Position numbers and translations under genes: made by a program. The notes beneath the pieces were generated by a model. It had not been told where the DNA came from, did not search any database, and worked only from the letters and a program-made list of their open reading frames with translations. Below, piece after piece: positions 17,513-28,364 of a stretch of DNA of 64,000 nucleotides (the stretch's first letter is position 1; each line of letters starts with the position of its first letter). Origin of the DNA: Kocuria varians (GTDB lineage Bacteria > Actinomycetota > Actinomycetes > Actinomycetales > Micrococcaceae); NCBI RefSeq assembly GCF_006539885.1, contig NZ_BJNW01000004.1, positions 1 to 64,000 of the forward strand. The letters are read 5' to 3'.

Positions 17513-18808
17513 ATGTCGGATGCCGTGGCACCCCCTCCGTCCAGCTACAAGGACTCGCCCACCGCGTGGGCGATCCTGGCGGTGGGGGTGTTCGCGTACT
17601 TCTCCGCCGTCGCGCAGCGCACGAGTTTCGGCGTCGCCTCGGTCGAGGCCGCGGACCGCTTCCACACGGCGGCGGCCGGGCTGTCGATGTTCTCGATGAT
17701 GCAGGTGCTCGTCTACGCCGTGTTGCAGGTGCCCGTGGGCGTGCTGGTGGACCGGTACGGGCCACGCATCCTCATCACCATCGGCGCGGTGGCCATGGCG
17801 GCGGGACAGTTGCAGCTCGCCGCCGCGGAGTCCGTGACCGGAGGCGTGGTGGGGCGCATCCTCGTGGGTGCCGGTGATGCCGCGACCTTCGTGTGCGTCA
17901 TGCGTCTGCTTCCCGTGTGGTTCTCCGCGCTGAAGGTGCCCATGCTCACGCAGGTCGTGGGCATGACCGGCAACCTGGGGCAGCTGTTCTCCGTGATCCC
18001 GTTCGCGGTGCTGCTGCACGCCACCGGGTGGGTGCCCTCGTTCGTGGCCATGGCAGGGATGTGCGTGCTCGCCGCAGTCCTCTCCGGCCTGGTGCTGCGC
18101 AACAACCCGCCGGGGGTGCGCGTGCTCAACGACAGCATGTCCCTGGCCTCCGTGCGCGCCTCCATGGCGGAGTCCCTGAAAGAGCCGGGCACGCAGCTGG
18201 GCTTCTGGGTGCACTTCACCGTGCAGTTCGCCGGCAACACCTTCGCCCTCATGTGGGCGTACCCCTACCTGCAGAACGCCCAGGGCCTGGACCCCACGCA
18301 GGCCTCGTTCGTGATGACCGTCTACGTGGTCTTCAACGTGGTGGTCGCGCCGCTCGTGGGCAAGCTCAGCGCGCGCTTCGCCCGACGCCGCTCGGCCCTG
18401 GTCCTGACGTTCTGCCTGGTCGCGTGGTCCGGCTGGGCGGTTCTGCTGCTGTGGCCCGGCCACGCGCCGATCGCGGTGGTCTACGTGTGCGTGTGCATGA
18501 TCGCCCTGTCCCTGCCGGCGTCCATGATGGCGTTCGACATCGTGCGCGCCTTCAACCCGCCCCGCCGCGGCGGCACGGCCACGGGGCTCGCGAACGTGGG
18601 CGGCTTCGCGGCCTCGCTGCTCGCGATCTACGTGACCGGGCTCGTGCTCGACCTCCTCTACGGCGCGGGGATCTCCCCGCGGCTCTACGACGGCGAGGCG
18701 TTCCGTCCCGCGATCGCGGCCCAGGGCGTCGTCGCCCTCGTGGGCACGATCGCCATCCTGCGCTGCACCCACAAGGTGCGGAAGGTCCACGGGCCGGACG
18801 CCGTCTGA
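17513..18808 (+). CDS. MFS transporter
   Basis: This 431-residue major facilitator has 12 predicted helices. The helix 1 region is WAILAVGVFAYFSAVAQRTSFGV, and the helix 2-3 loop motif is VGVLVDRYGPRILI, the MFS motif A. The central cytoplasmic loop falls near residues 195-225. It resembles nitrate/sugar-phosphate-like MFS proteins of actinobacteria; the substrate is unknown. A TACTTT box ends 5 nt before the ATG, so a leaderless mRNA is possible. It lies 55 nt after the PAC2 gene, so co-transcription is also possible. Confidence 0.85.
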   Translation: MSDAVAPPPSSYKDSPTAWAILAVGVFAYFSAVAQRTSFGVASVEAADRFHTAAAGLSMFSMMQVLVYAVLQVPVGVLVDRYGPRILITIGAVAMAAGQLQLAAAESVTGGVVGRILVGAGDAATFVCVMRLLPVWFSALKVPMLTQVVGMTGNLGQLFSVIPFAVLLHATGWVPSFVAMAGMCVLAAVLSGLVLRNNPPGVRVLNDSMSLASVRASMAESLKEPGTQLGFWVHFTVQFAGNTFALMWAYPYLQNAQGLDPTQASFVMTVYVVFNVVVAPLVGKLSARFARRRSALVLTFCLVAWSGWAVLLLWPGHAPIAVVYVCVCMIALSLPASMMAFDIVRAFNPPRRGGTATGLANVGGFAASLLAIYVTGLVLDLLYGAGISPRLYDGEAFRPAIAAQGVVALVGTIAILRCTHKVRKVHGPDAV

Positions 18809-18920
18809 GCGCGCGGCGAGCGGGCTCCACAGCCGGCTCCCGCCCACCCCGGCGCCGCGCACCATCCCGTGCACGGCTCCACACGCTGATCCTCGTGCGG
18901 GAACCCGCCACGCTGGGGCC

Positions 18921-20222
18921 ATGACCGTCACCCACGAACCCCGCCCCGCCGTGACCCTCCGTGGCCCCGAGGACGTCCTCGCACTGATCCCGCACCAGCT
19001 CGGGCGCGCACCGCGCAACGAGGTCGTCCTCTTCCTTCCCGGAACGGACACCGGTGCCCTGTGTCTCGTGGCCGACCACCCGCCGCACGACGCGGAACCG
19101 GCCGCACTGGGCGAGACGCTCGTGGACTCCTTGGCGCACGTGCGCGTGGGACGCGACGTTCTCGTGGTGCTCTACTGCGACGACGCCCGCGACCCCGCCG
19201 AGCCGGGCCAGGCGCTGCTCGCCCGGGCGGCGCTGTGGTGGGAGGCGGCGGAGGCGGCAGGGCTCTCCCTGATGACCGTTGTCGTGGTGGGGCCCACGCA
19301 CTGGTGGGACGTGCTCGCAGCGAGTGAGCCCCTGCCCGTCGAACGGATCGAGCGCAGCCCCGTCAACGCGCAGATGGTCGCCGATGGCAGCGGGGTCGAG
19401 CCGCCCCTGCTGGCGGAGGATCCGCGGTGGGCCGCCCGACTGGAGCAGCGGGCCGGCTGCCTGTCCCGGACCTGGGCGGTGCGCTCGGGACAGCCAGTGA
19501 CGGTCGTGACCCAGCCCGGCCGGCCGGGACAGGCCGACCACACCGTGAGCGGGTGTCCCGCGCTCGCCGCGTGGGAGCGCGTGCTCACTCGCGTCGGCGC
19601 CTGCAAAACCGACTGGGTGGAGATCGTGCTTGACTCGACCGACGACAACCTGCTGCTCCTGCTCGACGGACTGGGCGAACGGTGCAGTCGCGATGCCCTC
19701 TACTACTCGTGGTTGTGCGGTGAGTCGAGCAGAGCCGTCCCGGCGCTGGTCGGGCTGCGGGCGGCGGTGCAGCACATGACCGGCGCGTCGTCCCGAGATG
19801 GGGCACCGCCCGCGGCGCTCCACGAGGCCCTGATGTGCGTCACGGCCGTTGCGGGGGAGTGGGACGGTCCGCCCGAATGGGAACGGGTCGAGTCCGCGCA
19901 GCGGGTCCTCCAGGTGCTGGACGGGCTGCTGAACGCCGAACACTTCGCGGCAACGGCATCCCTTTCGCCCTGCGCCCAGAGCCAGGAGGCCAGGGCCATC
20001 GTGGCCGCCGCACTGGCACAGGTCGAGTACTTCCGGGGGAGGGCACACACGGGAGCCAGGCTGCTGGAGCGCCGCGGCGTCGTCGTCCTCGAAGCAGGGC
20101 CCGGGCAGGCCGTGAGGGACGTGCTCGTGCGGCTGCACCGGCAGCCCGTCCCCTGGTGGTGCGCAGACCCTTCGACGGCGTGGCCCGGTCCGCGCTGGTG
20201 GGACCGCGGACGCACCGCCTGA
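18921..20222 (+). CDS. DUF4192 protein
   Basis: This 433-residue soluble protein starts with the DUF4192 signature [18 protein letters not shown] and continues with EVVLFLPG and LVVLYCDD. Function is unknown; the family is actinobacterial and is often found next to the primary sigma factor gene, as here. No membrane segment or signal peptide is seen. Cys residues are scattered without a zinc-binding pattern. A weak CACGCT box ends 6 nt before the ATG. Confidence 0.82.
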   Translation: MTVTHEPRPAVTLRGPEDVLALIPHQLGRAPRNEVVLFLPGTDTGALCLVADHPPHDAEPAALGETLVDSLAHVRVGRDVLVVLYCDDARDPAEPGQALLARAALWWEAAEAAGLSLMTVVVVGPTHWWDVLAASEPLPVERIERSPVNAQMVADGSGVEPPLLAEDPRWAARLEQRAGCLSRTWAVRSGQPVTVVTQPGRPGQADHTVSGCPALAAWERVLTRVGACKTDWVEIVLDSTDDNLLLLLDGLGERCSRDALYYSWLCGESSRAVPALVGLRAAVQHMTGASSRDGAPPAALHEALMCVTAVAGEWDGPPEWERVESAQRVLQVLDGLLNAEHFAATASLSPCAQSQEARAIVAAALAQVEYFRGRAHTGARLLERRGVVVLEAGPGQAVRDVLVRLHRQPVPWWCADPSTAWPGPRWWDRGRTA

Positions 20223-20251
20223 GCACCGGCCGGAAAAGATTTTCCCGCACC

Positions 20252-20278
20252 GGGAACAATCCCGGCGCGGGGTGCGTT
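20252..20278 (+). promoter_or_regulatory. SigR/SigH-type promoter of sigA
   Basis: GGGAAC (20252-20257), 18 nt, then GTT (20276-20278) followed by G. This is an exact-spacing match to the SigR/SigH consensus. The -35 lies in a small palindrome (CCGGGA, 4 nt, TCCCGG). In Streptomyces the equivalent gene hrdB has a SigR promoter, which supports the call by analogy. A separate TTGACA at 20334-20339 has no matching -10. Confidence 0.55.
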
Positions 20279-20404
20279 GGCGAATGTAGGACCCTCAGAG
20301 TCCCGGCGATCACCGCGCGCAGCGGTGCCGGACTTGACAGGGTCATAGGTGTGTTGGCCGCTGGTGCGGCACGCACCCTGTGTCTGTCCAACGAAAGGCT
20401 TTCC

Positions 20405-22138
<1,734 letters not shown>

Positions 22139-22169
22139 TCCGCCGGTGGACGAAGGAAGAACACACACG

Positions 22170-22868
22170 ATGAGCGAGCGGGACACGCAGGTGCAGGGGC
22201 TCTTCAACCGCATCACCGCCTCCTACGACCGTATCAACGGCCTCATGACCCTCGGGCACCACGCCCGGTGGTGCCGCGAGGTGGCGGCCCGGGCAGGTGT
22301 GCCGCCCCGCGGTCGGTTGCTCGACATCGCCACCGGAACGGGCGAGATCGCCCTGGCCGCGCGGCGTCGAGAGCCGCGTGCGGAGATCGTGGGTGTGGAC
22401 TTCTCCGAGAAGATGCTCGAGGAGGCTCGCACCAAGCCGGGCGCCAAGAGCATCACGTGGGAGTTCGCGGACGCGCACAGCCTGCGCTTCGAGGACGCCT
22501 CGTTCGACGCCGTGACGCACGGCTACCTGCTGCGCAACGTGAGCGACGTGCCCCGTGTGCTCGCGGAGCAGGCGCGTGTGCTCAAGCCGGGTGGGCGCGT
22601 GGTGGTCCTGGAGACCGCGCCGCCGCGCGGTGTGCTGCGGCTGGCCGTCTCGGCGGGCATGGGCGTGGTGCTGCCGCTGCTCGGCCGCCTGGTGGCGGGG
22701 GACCGGGACGCCTACAGCTACCTCAAGGACTCCACGCTGGGCTTCGTCCCGCCGGAGCGGGTGGCCGAGCTCGTGCGCGAGGCCGGTTTCGAGGACGTGG
22801 GCTACGAGCGCAAGTACCTCGGCACCAACGTGATCCTGTGGGGTCGAAAGCCGGCCGCCACGAACTGA
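22170..22868 (+). CDS. menG: Demethylmenaquinone methyltransferase
   Basis: This 232-residue SAM-dependent methyltransferase performs the last step of menaquinone synthesis, C-methylation of demethylmenaquinone. Visible are the N-terminal FNRITASYDRINGLMTLG signature, motif I LLDIATGTGEIAL, the acidic strand end GVDFSEKML, and the C-terminal FEDVGYERKYLGTNVILWG. The ATG at 22170 was chosen because GAAGGAAGA sits about 7 nt upstream. A GTG 8 codons earlier is less well placed. It lies 31 nt after sigA on the same strand and may be co-transcribed. Confidence 0.9.
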   Translation: MSERDTQVQGLFNRITASYDRINGLMTLGHHARWCREVAARAGVPPRGRLLDIATGTGEIALAARRREPRAEIVGVDFSEKMLEEARTKPGAKSITWEFADAHSLRFEDASFDAVTHGYLLRNVSDVPRVLAEQARVLKPGGRVVVLETAPPRGVLRLAVSAGMGVVLPLLGRLVAGDRDAYSYLKDSTLGFVPPERVAELVREAGFEDVGYERKYLGTNVILWGRKPAATN

Positions 22869-22901
22869 CCGGCCCCGGTCCGGCTTCGTCGGTGCGAGGA
22901 A

Positions 22902-22957
22902 CCGGACACGAGAGACCGGGCACGGGACGCCGGACACGAGACGCCGGACACGAGAAG
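22902..22957. repeat. Four tandem 14-nt repeats
   Basis: Units CCGGACACGAGAGA, CCGGGCACGGGACG, CCGGACACGAGACG and CCGGACACGAGAAG follow head to tail with no gap. The last unit forms the start of the terminator stem at 22951. Outside any gene. Confidence 0.85.
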
Positions 22958-22990
22958 AGGCACGCATCCGCGGATGCGTGCCTCTTCTCG
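22951..22990 (+). terminator. Terminator after menG
   Basis: A perfect 40-nt palindrome (20-bp arms) followed by TTTCCCC. It is long for a terminator and begins inside the tandem repeat. Confidence 0.75.
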
Positions 22991-23114
22991 TTTCCCCGAA
23001 GGTCGAGTGCCTCGGTGCGGCGCTCGCCCCGGGTGTCGGCCCCTCACACACGGGGGACCACTGCTCGACGGATTCCGAAGTCCAGGGCGGTGCCCCGGAT
23101 CGTGTGGCGCCAGG

Positions 23115-23315
23115 TCAGGCGCCGATGTGCTGCGTCTCGTCCTGCCACTCGGAGGCCAGGGGACGCAGCTTGTCCTCGTTGACGCGGGCGTGGTGGGCGC
23201 AGAAGAGCAGCTCACCGCCGGTGGACTCGAGGACCACGCGCACGTATGCCTGGGCACCGCAGGCGTCGCAACGGTGGGTTGCGTTCAGTTCACGCGCTTC
23301 GACGGTCGCGTTCAT
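23115..23315 (-). CDS. DUF7455 small zinc-ribbon-like protein
   Basis: This 66-residue protein has Cys pairs or Cys/His ligands in HRCDACGAQAYVRV and LFCAHH, suggesting one bound zinc. It fits the small actinobacterial family encoded beside the sigA and parE genes; function is unknown. The ATG has GAGGAGG 6 nt upstream, so the start is secure. It is divergent from parE. Confidence 0.82.
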   Translation of the reverse strand: MNATVEARELNATHRCDACGAQAYVRVVLESTGGELLFCAHHARVNEDKLRPLASEWQDETQHIGA

Positions 23316-23481
23316 GGGATCCTCCTCACAAGTACGGGATGCGGCCTCGCACGCTGGTGCGGCCGCAGCGCGCACCCGGGGCACCCCGGGTCGCACGTAC
23401 CAGTACAACCCACCGGCACCCGGTTTGCTTCCCCGGTTCCCGCGGTTTCGCCCACCGCGCACAAACGTCGGGGGCTCCGTC

Positions 23482-23487
23482 TAGAGT
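23482..23487 (+). promoter_or_regulatory. Candidate -10 box of parE
   Basis: TAGAGT, 45 nt before the GTG start of parE. A poor -35 is at the right distance. Confidence 0.4.
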
Positions 23488-23532
23488 GAGACCGACCCGC
23501 GCCAGCCCCCAACCTCCGGGAGAAGCTCCACC

Positions 23533-25641
23533 GTGACACCGTCTCGCTCCGAATACAACGCCCGTCACCTCTCCGTGCTGGAGGGGCTCGAGGCGGTGCG
23601 CAAGCGCCCGGGCATGTACATCGGCTCCACGGACTCGCGCGGTCTGATGCACTGCCTGTGGGAGATCATCGACAACTCCGTGGACGAGGCGCTGGCCGGC
23701 TACGGGCAGGACATCGCCGTGATCCTGCACAGGGACGGCTGCGTGGAGGTCCACGACGACGGCCGCGGCATCCCCATCGACACCGAACCGCGCACCGGGC
23801 TGACCGGCGTGGAGGTCGTGTTCACCAAGCTGCACGCCGGCGGCAAGTTCGGCGGCGGCTCCTACTCGGCGTCGGGCGGTCTGCACGGTGTGGGCGCGTC
23901 GGTGGTCAACGCGCTCTCCGCGCGCCTGGACGTCCAGGTGGACCGGGGCGGCAAGACCTACCAGATGTCCTTCAAGCGCGGTGAGCCGGGCACGTTCGCG
24001 GACAAGGGCGCGCCCTCGCCGAACGCCCCCTTCGAGCCGTTCACCACGGACTCGCACCTGCAGGTGGTGGGCAGGGCCAAGCGGGGCGTCACGGGCACAC
24101 GGATCCGCTACTGGGCGGACGACCAGATCTTCACCCCGGACGCCAAGTTCTCCACGGAGGAACTGGTCCGCCGTGCCCGTCAGACCGCGTTCCTGATCCC
24201 CGGGCTGCGCATCACCGTCACGGACGAGCGTCGGCTGCCCGGCACCCCGGGCGCGGACGGCCCGGTCGAGGAGGTCTTCCAGTACGACGGCGGCATCTCC
24301 GAGTTCGCCGAGTTCCTGGCCCCGGACGCCCCGGTCACGGACGTGTGGCGGCTGCAGGGGCAGGGCACGTTCAGCGAGCGGGTGCCGGTGCTGGACGGCT
24401 CCGGCCACGCGCGGCTGCAGGACGTGGAGCGCACGTGCGAGGTGGACGTCGCCCTGCGCTGGGGCGTGGGCTACGACACCGCGGTGCGCTCGTTCGTGAA
24501 CATCATCGCCACGCCCAAGGGCGGCACACACCTGAGCGGTTTCGAGAACGCGCTGCTGAAGACCCTGCGCAAGCAGGTGGAGACGAACGCGCGCAAGCTC
24601 AAGACGGGCAACGACAAGCTCGAGAAGGACGACGTCCTCGCCGGGCTCACGGCCGTGCTCACCGTGCGCCTCGCGGAGCCCCAGTTCGAGGGTCAGACCA
24701 AGGAGGTGCTAGGCACCCCGGCGGTGCGCCAGATCGTCGCCAAGGTGATCGAGGCGGAGCTGACCAAGCAGCTGACCTCCAAGAAGCGCGACGACAAGAC
24801 CCAGGCCAACCAGCTGCTGGAGAAGGTCGTCGCGGAGATGAAGTCGCGCATCTCCGCGCGCGTGCACAAGGAGACGCAGCGGCGCAAGAACGCGCTCGAG
24901 ACCTCGTCCATGCCCACCAAGCTCGTGGAGTGCCGCTCGGCGGACGTCGCCCGCTCGGAGCTGTTCATCGTGGAGGGCGACTCCGCCCTGGGCACCGCCC
25001 GGCTGGCGCGCAACTCCAACCACCAGGCCCTGCTGCCGATCCGCGGCAAGATCCTCAACGTCCAGAAGGCGTCCATCACGGACATGCTGGCCAACGCGGA
25101 GTGCGCCGCGCTGATCCAGGTCATCGGCGCGGGCTCGGGCCGCAGCTTCGACCTCGACGCCGCCCGCTACGGCAAGGTCATCATGATGACGGACGCGGAC
25201 GTGGACGGCGCCCACATCCGCACGCTGCTGCTCACGCTTTTCTACCGCTACATGCGCCCGCTCGTGGAGGCCGGCCGGGTCTACGCGGCTGTGCCGCCGC
25301 TGCACCGCGTGCAGATCGTGAACCCCGGTTCCAAGGCGAACGAGATGGTCTACACCTACTCGGAGCGCGAGCTCGAGACCCTGCTGGACAGCCTCGAGGA
25401 GCAGGGCAGGCGCTACAAGGAGCCCATCCAGCGCTACAAGGGCCTGGGCGAGATGGACGCGGACCAGCTGGCGGAGACGACCATGGACATCCGCCACCGG
25501 CTGCTGCGCCGCGTGCGCGTGGCGGACGCCGAGGCCGCGGAGCACGCGTTCTCCCTGCTCATGGGTTCGCAGGTGGCCCCGCGCAAGGACTTCATCGTCG
25601 CGGGAGCCTCGCACCTGAACCAGGACCAGATCGACGTCTGA
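23533..25641 (+). CDS. parE: Type IIA topoisomerase subunit B (ParE-like)
   Basis: This 702-residue subunit has the ATPase motifs EIIDNSVDEALAG and DGRGIPID, the transducer lysine in a QTK motif (EGQTKEVLG), and the TOPRIM motifs EGDSALGTAR and DADVDGAHIRTLL. Together with the convergent A subunit it forms a topoisomerase that decatenates or relaxes DNA. It is called ParE rather than GyrB because actinobacterial gyrBA lies near the origin with recF, whereas this pair sits beside sigA. The distinction is from context. The GTG start is 10 nt after GGGAGAAG. Confidence 0.88.
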   Translation: MTPSRSEYNARHLSVLEGLEAVRKRPGMYIGSTDSRGLMHCLWEIIDNSVDEALAGYGQDIAVILHRDGCVEVHDDGRGIPIDTEPRTGLTGVEVVFTKLHAGGKFGGGSYSASGGLHGVGASVVNALSARLDVQVDRGGKTYQMSFKRGEPGTFADKGAPSPNAPFEPFTTDSHLQVVGRAKRGVTGTRIRYWADDQIFTPDAKFSTEELVRRARQTAFLIPGLRITVTDERRLPGTPGADGPVEEVFQYDGGISEFAEFLAPDAPVTDVWRLQGQGTFSERVPVLDGSGHARLQDVERTCEVDVALRWGVGYDTAVRSFVNIIATPKGGTHLSGFENALLKTLRKQVETNARKLKTGNDKLEKDDVLAGLTAVLTVRLAEPQFEGQTKEVLGTPAVRQIVAKVIEAELTKQLTSKKRDDKTQANQLLEKVVAEMKSRISARVHKETQRRKNALETSSMPTKLVECRSADVARSELFIVEGDSALGTARLARNSNHQALLPIRGKILNVQKASITDMLANAECAALIQVIGAGSGRSFDLDAARYGKVIMMTDADVDGAHIRTLLLTLFYRYMRPLVEAGRVYAAVPPLHRVQIVNPGSKANEMVYTYSERELETLLDSLEEQGRRYKEPIQRYKGLGEMDADQLAETTMDIRHRLLRRVRVADAEAAEHAFSLLMGSQVAPRKDFIVAGASHLNQDQIDV

Positions 25642-25646
25642 GCCGC

Positions 25647-25709
25647 GCCGGGCCCGACGACGCCTACCTTCACCGCGCACCACCGTTGTGCGGCGGCGTC
25701 GGGCCCGGC
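25647..25709. terminator. Bidirectional hairpin between parE and parC
   Basis: 18-nt arms (25647-25664 and 25692-25709) pair with one mismatch across a 27-nt loop, between convergent genes. Confidence 0.6.
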
Positions 25710-25741
25710 ACCCAACGGTGCGCGTGACCGGGTGCCGCCGC

Positions 25742-28294
25742 CTACGGGGCCTCGGGGGCGTCGTCGTCGGACGACGCCGCGGCGCCGGGTGCCGCACCGA
25801 GCGGCAGCCCCGTGAGCGCCGGGCCCACCGCGGCGACGGCGCGGTCGATCCCCACGCCGGAACCGTCGCGGCGGCCGTACTCCGTGGGCAGCGAGCGAGC
25901 CACACCGGCGGCGGAGACCGCCTTGGCCGGACCGTGGCCCACCCACGCGAGCGTGAGGGCGTCCTCGCCGGTGAGCAGCCGCTGGGCCCGCACACCGGCC
26001 GTGGCGCGGCCCTTCGCGGGGAACTCCGTCAACGGCGTCACCTTGATCGAGGCCTCACCCATCTCGGGCAGCTGCCCGTCGCTGCGGGCCTGCGTGACCA
26101 CCACGGTGGACTCCTGCACGGGCACCGCGGCGAAGAAGATCACGCGCTCGCCGTCGGCCAGTTTCATGCCCGCCACACCGCCGGCGGTGCGTCCCTGGGG
26201 GCGCACGGCGGAGGCCGGGAAGCGCAGCAGCTTGGCGTCCGAGGAGACGAGCACGAGCTCGGCGCCGTCCGGGGCCGGGCTGACGCCCACCACCCGGTCC
26301 TTGTCCTTGAGCTTGATGGCGGGCCACTGGTCCAGGTTCAACGGGTAGTCCGGGTTCACACGCTTGACCACGCCCTGGGCGGTGCCGATCGCGACGACCT
26401 CGTTGAGGGGCACGAGACCCACGAGCTCCTCGTTCTTCTCCAGTCCCAGGAAGTCCGCGGCGGGCACGCCGTCCGCGAGGCGGGGAACGCCGTCGAAGTC
26501 CTGCAGCACGGGGATGTCCACGCACGAGACCCGCAGCATCCGCCCGGTCGAGGTGATCGCGGCGATCTCGCCGCGCGCGGTCGCGGGCAGCACGCTCGTG
26601 AGAGCGTCGTGCTTGAAGCGCCGGGAGGCGTTTGCGAACGGGGCGCGCACCGCGCTGCGAGCGATCCGTCCGGTGGTCGAGAGGAAGACCCAGCACGGGT
26701 CGTCGCTGATCTCCAGCGCCACGGAGGTCGCGGCGGCCTTCTTGCCGCCGGTCTGCGCGGCGGTCACAGCGGGCAGGTCCTCGGCCTCGAGCAGGACCGT
26801 GCGGCGGTCGTCCCCGTACTTCTTTGCGGTCTCCGCGAGCTCGTCCGCGACGACGCCGCGCAGCGTCTCCTCGGAGCCCAGGATCGCCTCCAGCTCCGCG
26901 ATCTCCTTCTGCAGCTGGTCGCGCTCGGCCTCGAGCTCGATCCGCGAGAACTTGGTCAGCTGCCGCAGCCGCAGCTCCAGGATGTGCTCGGCCTGCGCGC
27001 GGGAGAGGTCGAACACGGCGATCAGCCGGTCGCGGGCCTGAGCGGTCTCCTCCGAGGAGCGGATGATCTGGATGACCTCGTCGATGTCCACGATCGCGAT
27101 CAGCAGACCCTCGACCAGGTGCAGCCGGTCCTGGCGCTTGGCCAGGCGGAAGGTGGTGCGCCGGCGCACCACCGTGATCCGGTGGTCCGTGTAGACCCGC
27201 AGCAGCTCGAGCAGCCCCATGGTGCGGGGCTGACCCTCGACGAGCGCCACGTTGTTGATCCCGAAGGACTCCTCCAGCGGGGTGTGCTTGTAGAGCTGGG
27301 CGAGCACGGCCTGCGGGTTGAACCCGTTCTTGAGCTCGATGACCAGGCGCAGCCCGTTGGTGCGGTCCGTGAGGTCCACGACGTCCGAGATGCCGGTGAG
27401 CTTCTTGGCCTGGACGGCGTCCTTGATCTTCTGGGTGACCTTCTCGGGGCCCACCATGTAGGGAAGCTCGGTGACCACGATGCCCTGCTTGCGGGCCGAG
27501 ACCTGCTCGATGGCCACCGTGGCCCGGGTGCGGAAGGAGCCGCGACCGGTGCGGTAGGCGTCCCGGATGCCCTCGAGGCCCACGATCCGCCCGCCCGAGG
27601 GCAGGTCCGGACCCGGGATGAACTTCATCAGCTCCTCGAGCGTGGTCTCCGGGTGGAGCACGAGCTGGCGGGCGCCCGCCGCGACCTCCCGCATGTTGTG
27701 CGGCGCCATGTTCGTGGCCATGCCCACCGCGATGCCTGTGGCGCCGTTGACGAGCAGGTTGGGGTAGGCGGCCGGGAGCACGGCCGGCTGCTGGAACTGG
27801 TTGTCGTAGTTGGGCACGAAGTCCACGACGTCCTCGTCGAGGTCCCCGGTCAGGGTGCGCGCGGCGGCGGCCATGCGGGCCTCGGTGTAGCGCGGGGCGG
27901 CGGGGCCGTCGTCGAGCGATCCGAAGTTGCCGTGCCCGTCCACCAGGGGCACACGCATGGCGAAGGACTGTGCCATGCGCACCATGGCGTCGTAGATCGC
28001 CGCGTCCCCGTGCGGGTGCAGCTTGCCCATGACCTCGCCCACCACGCGGGCGCTCTTCACGTGGCCGCGGTCCGGGCGAAGTCCCATCTGGTCCATCATG
28101 AACAGGATGCGGCGCTGCACGGGCTTCAGCCCGTCCCGCGCGTCCGGGAGGGCGCGCGAGTAGATCACCGAGTAGGAGTACTCCAGGAAGCTGGTCTCCA
28201 TCTCGTCGGTGACGTCCACGTCCACGATGTGCTCGACGAAGTCCTCGGGCAGGTCGTCCTGGGGGGAACGGGTGGCTGAGCGGCGGCGAGCCAT
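25742..28294 (-). CDS. parC: Type IIA topoisomerase subunit A (ParC-like)
   Basis: This 850-residue subunit begins with the breakage-reunion domain ([24 protein letters not shown], then GKLHPHGD). The catalytic Tyr136 is in [10 protein letters not shown] beta-pinwheel C-terminal domain covers about residues 500-810. The gyrase hallmark GyrA box QRRGGKG is not seen; the nearest segment, [12 protein letters not shown], is degenerate, which favours a topoisomerase IV role. The ATG start has AAGGAG upstream. It is convergent with parE, so the two subunits are transcribed from separate promoters. Confidence 0.88.
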   Translation of the reverse strand: MARRRSATRSPQDDLPEDFVEHIVDVDVTDEMETSFLEYSYSVIYSRALPDARDGLKPVQRRILFMMDQMGLRPDRGHVKSARVVGEVMGKLHPHGDAAIYDAMVRMAQSFAMRVPLVDGHGNFGSLDDGPAAPRYTEARMAAAARTLTGDLDEDVVDFVPNYDNQFQQPAVLPAAYPNLLVNGATGIAVGMATNMAPHNMREVAAGARQLVLHPETTLEELMKFIPGPDLPSGGRIVGLEGIRDAYRTGRGSFRTRATVAIEQVSARKQGIVVTELPYMVGPEKVTQKIKDAVQAKKLTGISDVVDLTDRTNGLRLVIELKNGFNPQAVLAQLYKHTPLEESFGINNVALVEGQPRTMGLLELLRVYTDHRITVVRRRTTFRLAKRQDRLHLVEGLLIAIVDIDEVIQIIRSSEETAQARDRLIAVFDLSRAQAEHILELRLRQLTKFSRIELEAERDQLQKEIAELEAILGSEETLRGVVADELAETAKKYGDDRRTVLLEAEDLPAVTAAQTGGKKAAATSVALEISDDPCWVFLSTTGRIARSAVRAPFANASRRFKHDALTSVLPATARGEIAAITSTGRMLRVSCVDIPVLQDFDGVPRLADGVPAADFLGLEKNEELVGLVPLNEVVAIGTAQGVVKRVNPDYPLNLDQWPAIKLKDKDRVVGVSPAPDGAELVLVSSDAKLLRFPASAVRPQGRTAGGVAGMKLADGERVIFFAAVPVQESTVVVTQARSDGQLPEMGEASIKVTPLTEFPAKGRATAGVRAQRLLTGEDALTLAWVGHGPAKAVSAAGVARSLPTEYGRRDGSGVGIDRAVAAVGPALTGLPLGAAPGAAASSDDDAPEAP

Positions 28295-28351
28295 CGAGAG
28301 GCAACTCCTTGAAATCGGTGCGTGCTCCTGTGACCGGGGCAGGCGGTTGAC

Positions 28352-28357
28352 TACTCT
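28352..28357 (+). promoter_or_regulatory. Leaderless -10 box of the GNAT/acyl-CoA synthetase gene
   Basis: TACTCT ends 7 nt before the ATG at 28365. No ribosome site is present. Confidence 0.5.
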
Positions 28358-28364
28358 GAAGTCT

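Noticed and set aside
20334-20339. Housekeeping promoter of sigA at TTGACA
   Set aside because: No TANNNT box lies at 16-18 nt spacing, so it was not called as a promoter.
22902-22957. CRISPR array
   Set aside because: Units are only 14 nt and contiguous, with no spacers and no cas genes.
23533-28294. parE/parC as the chromosomal gyrase genes gyrB/gyrA
   Set aside because: Convergent arrangement beside sigA, no recF/dnaN context, and no GyrA box in the A subunit favour the second topoisomerase; still not proven without the origin region.
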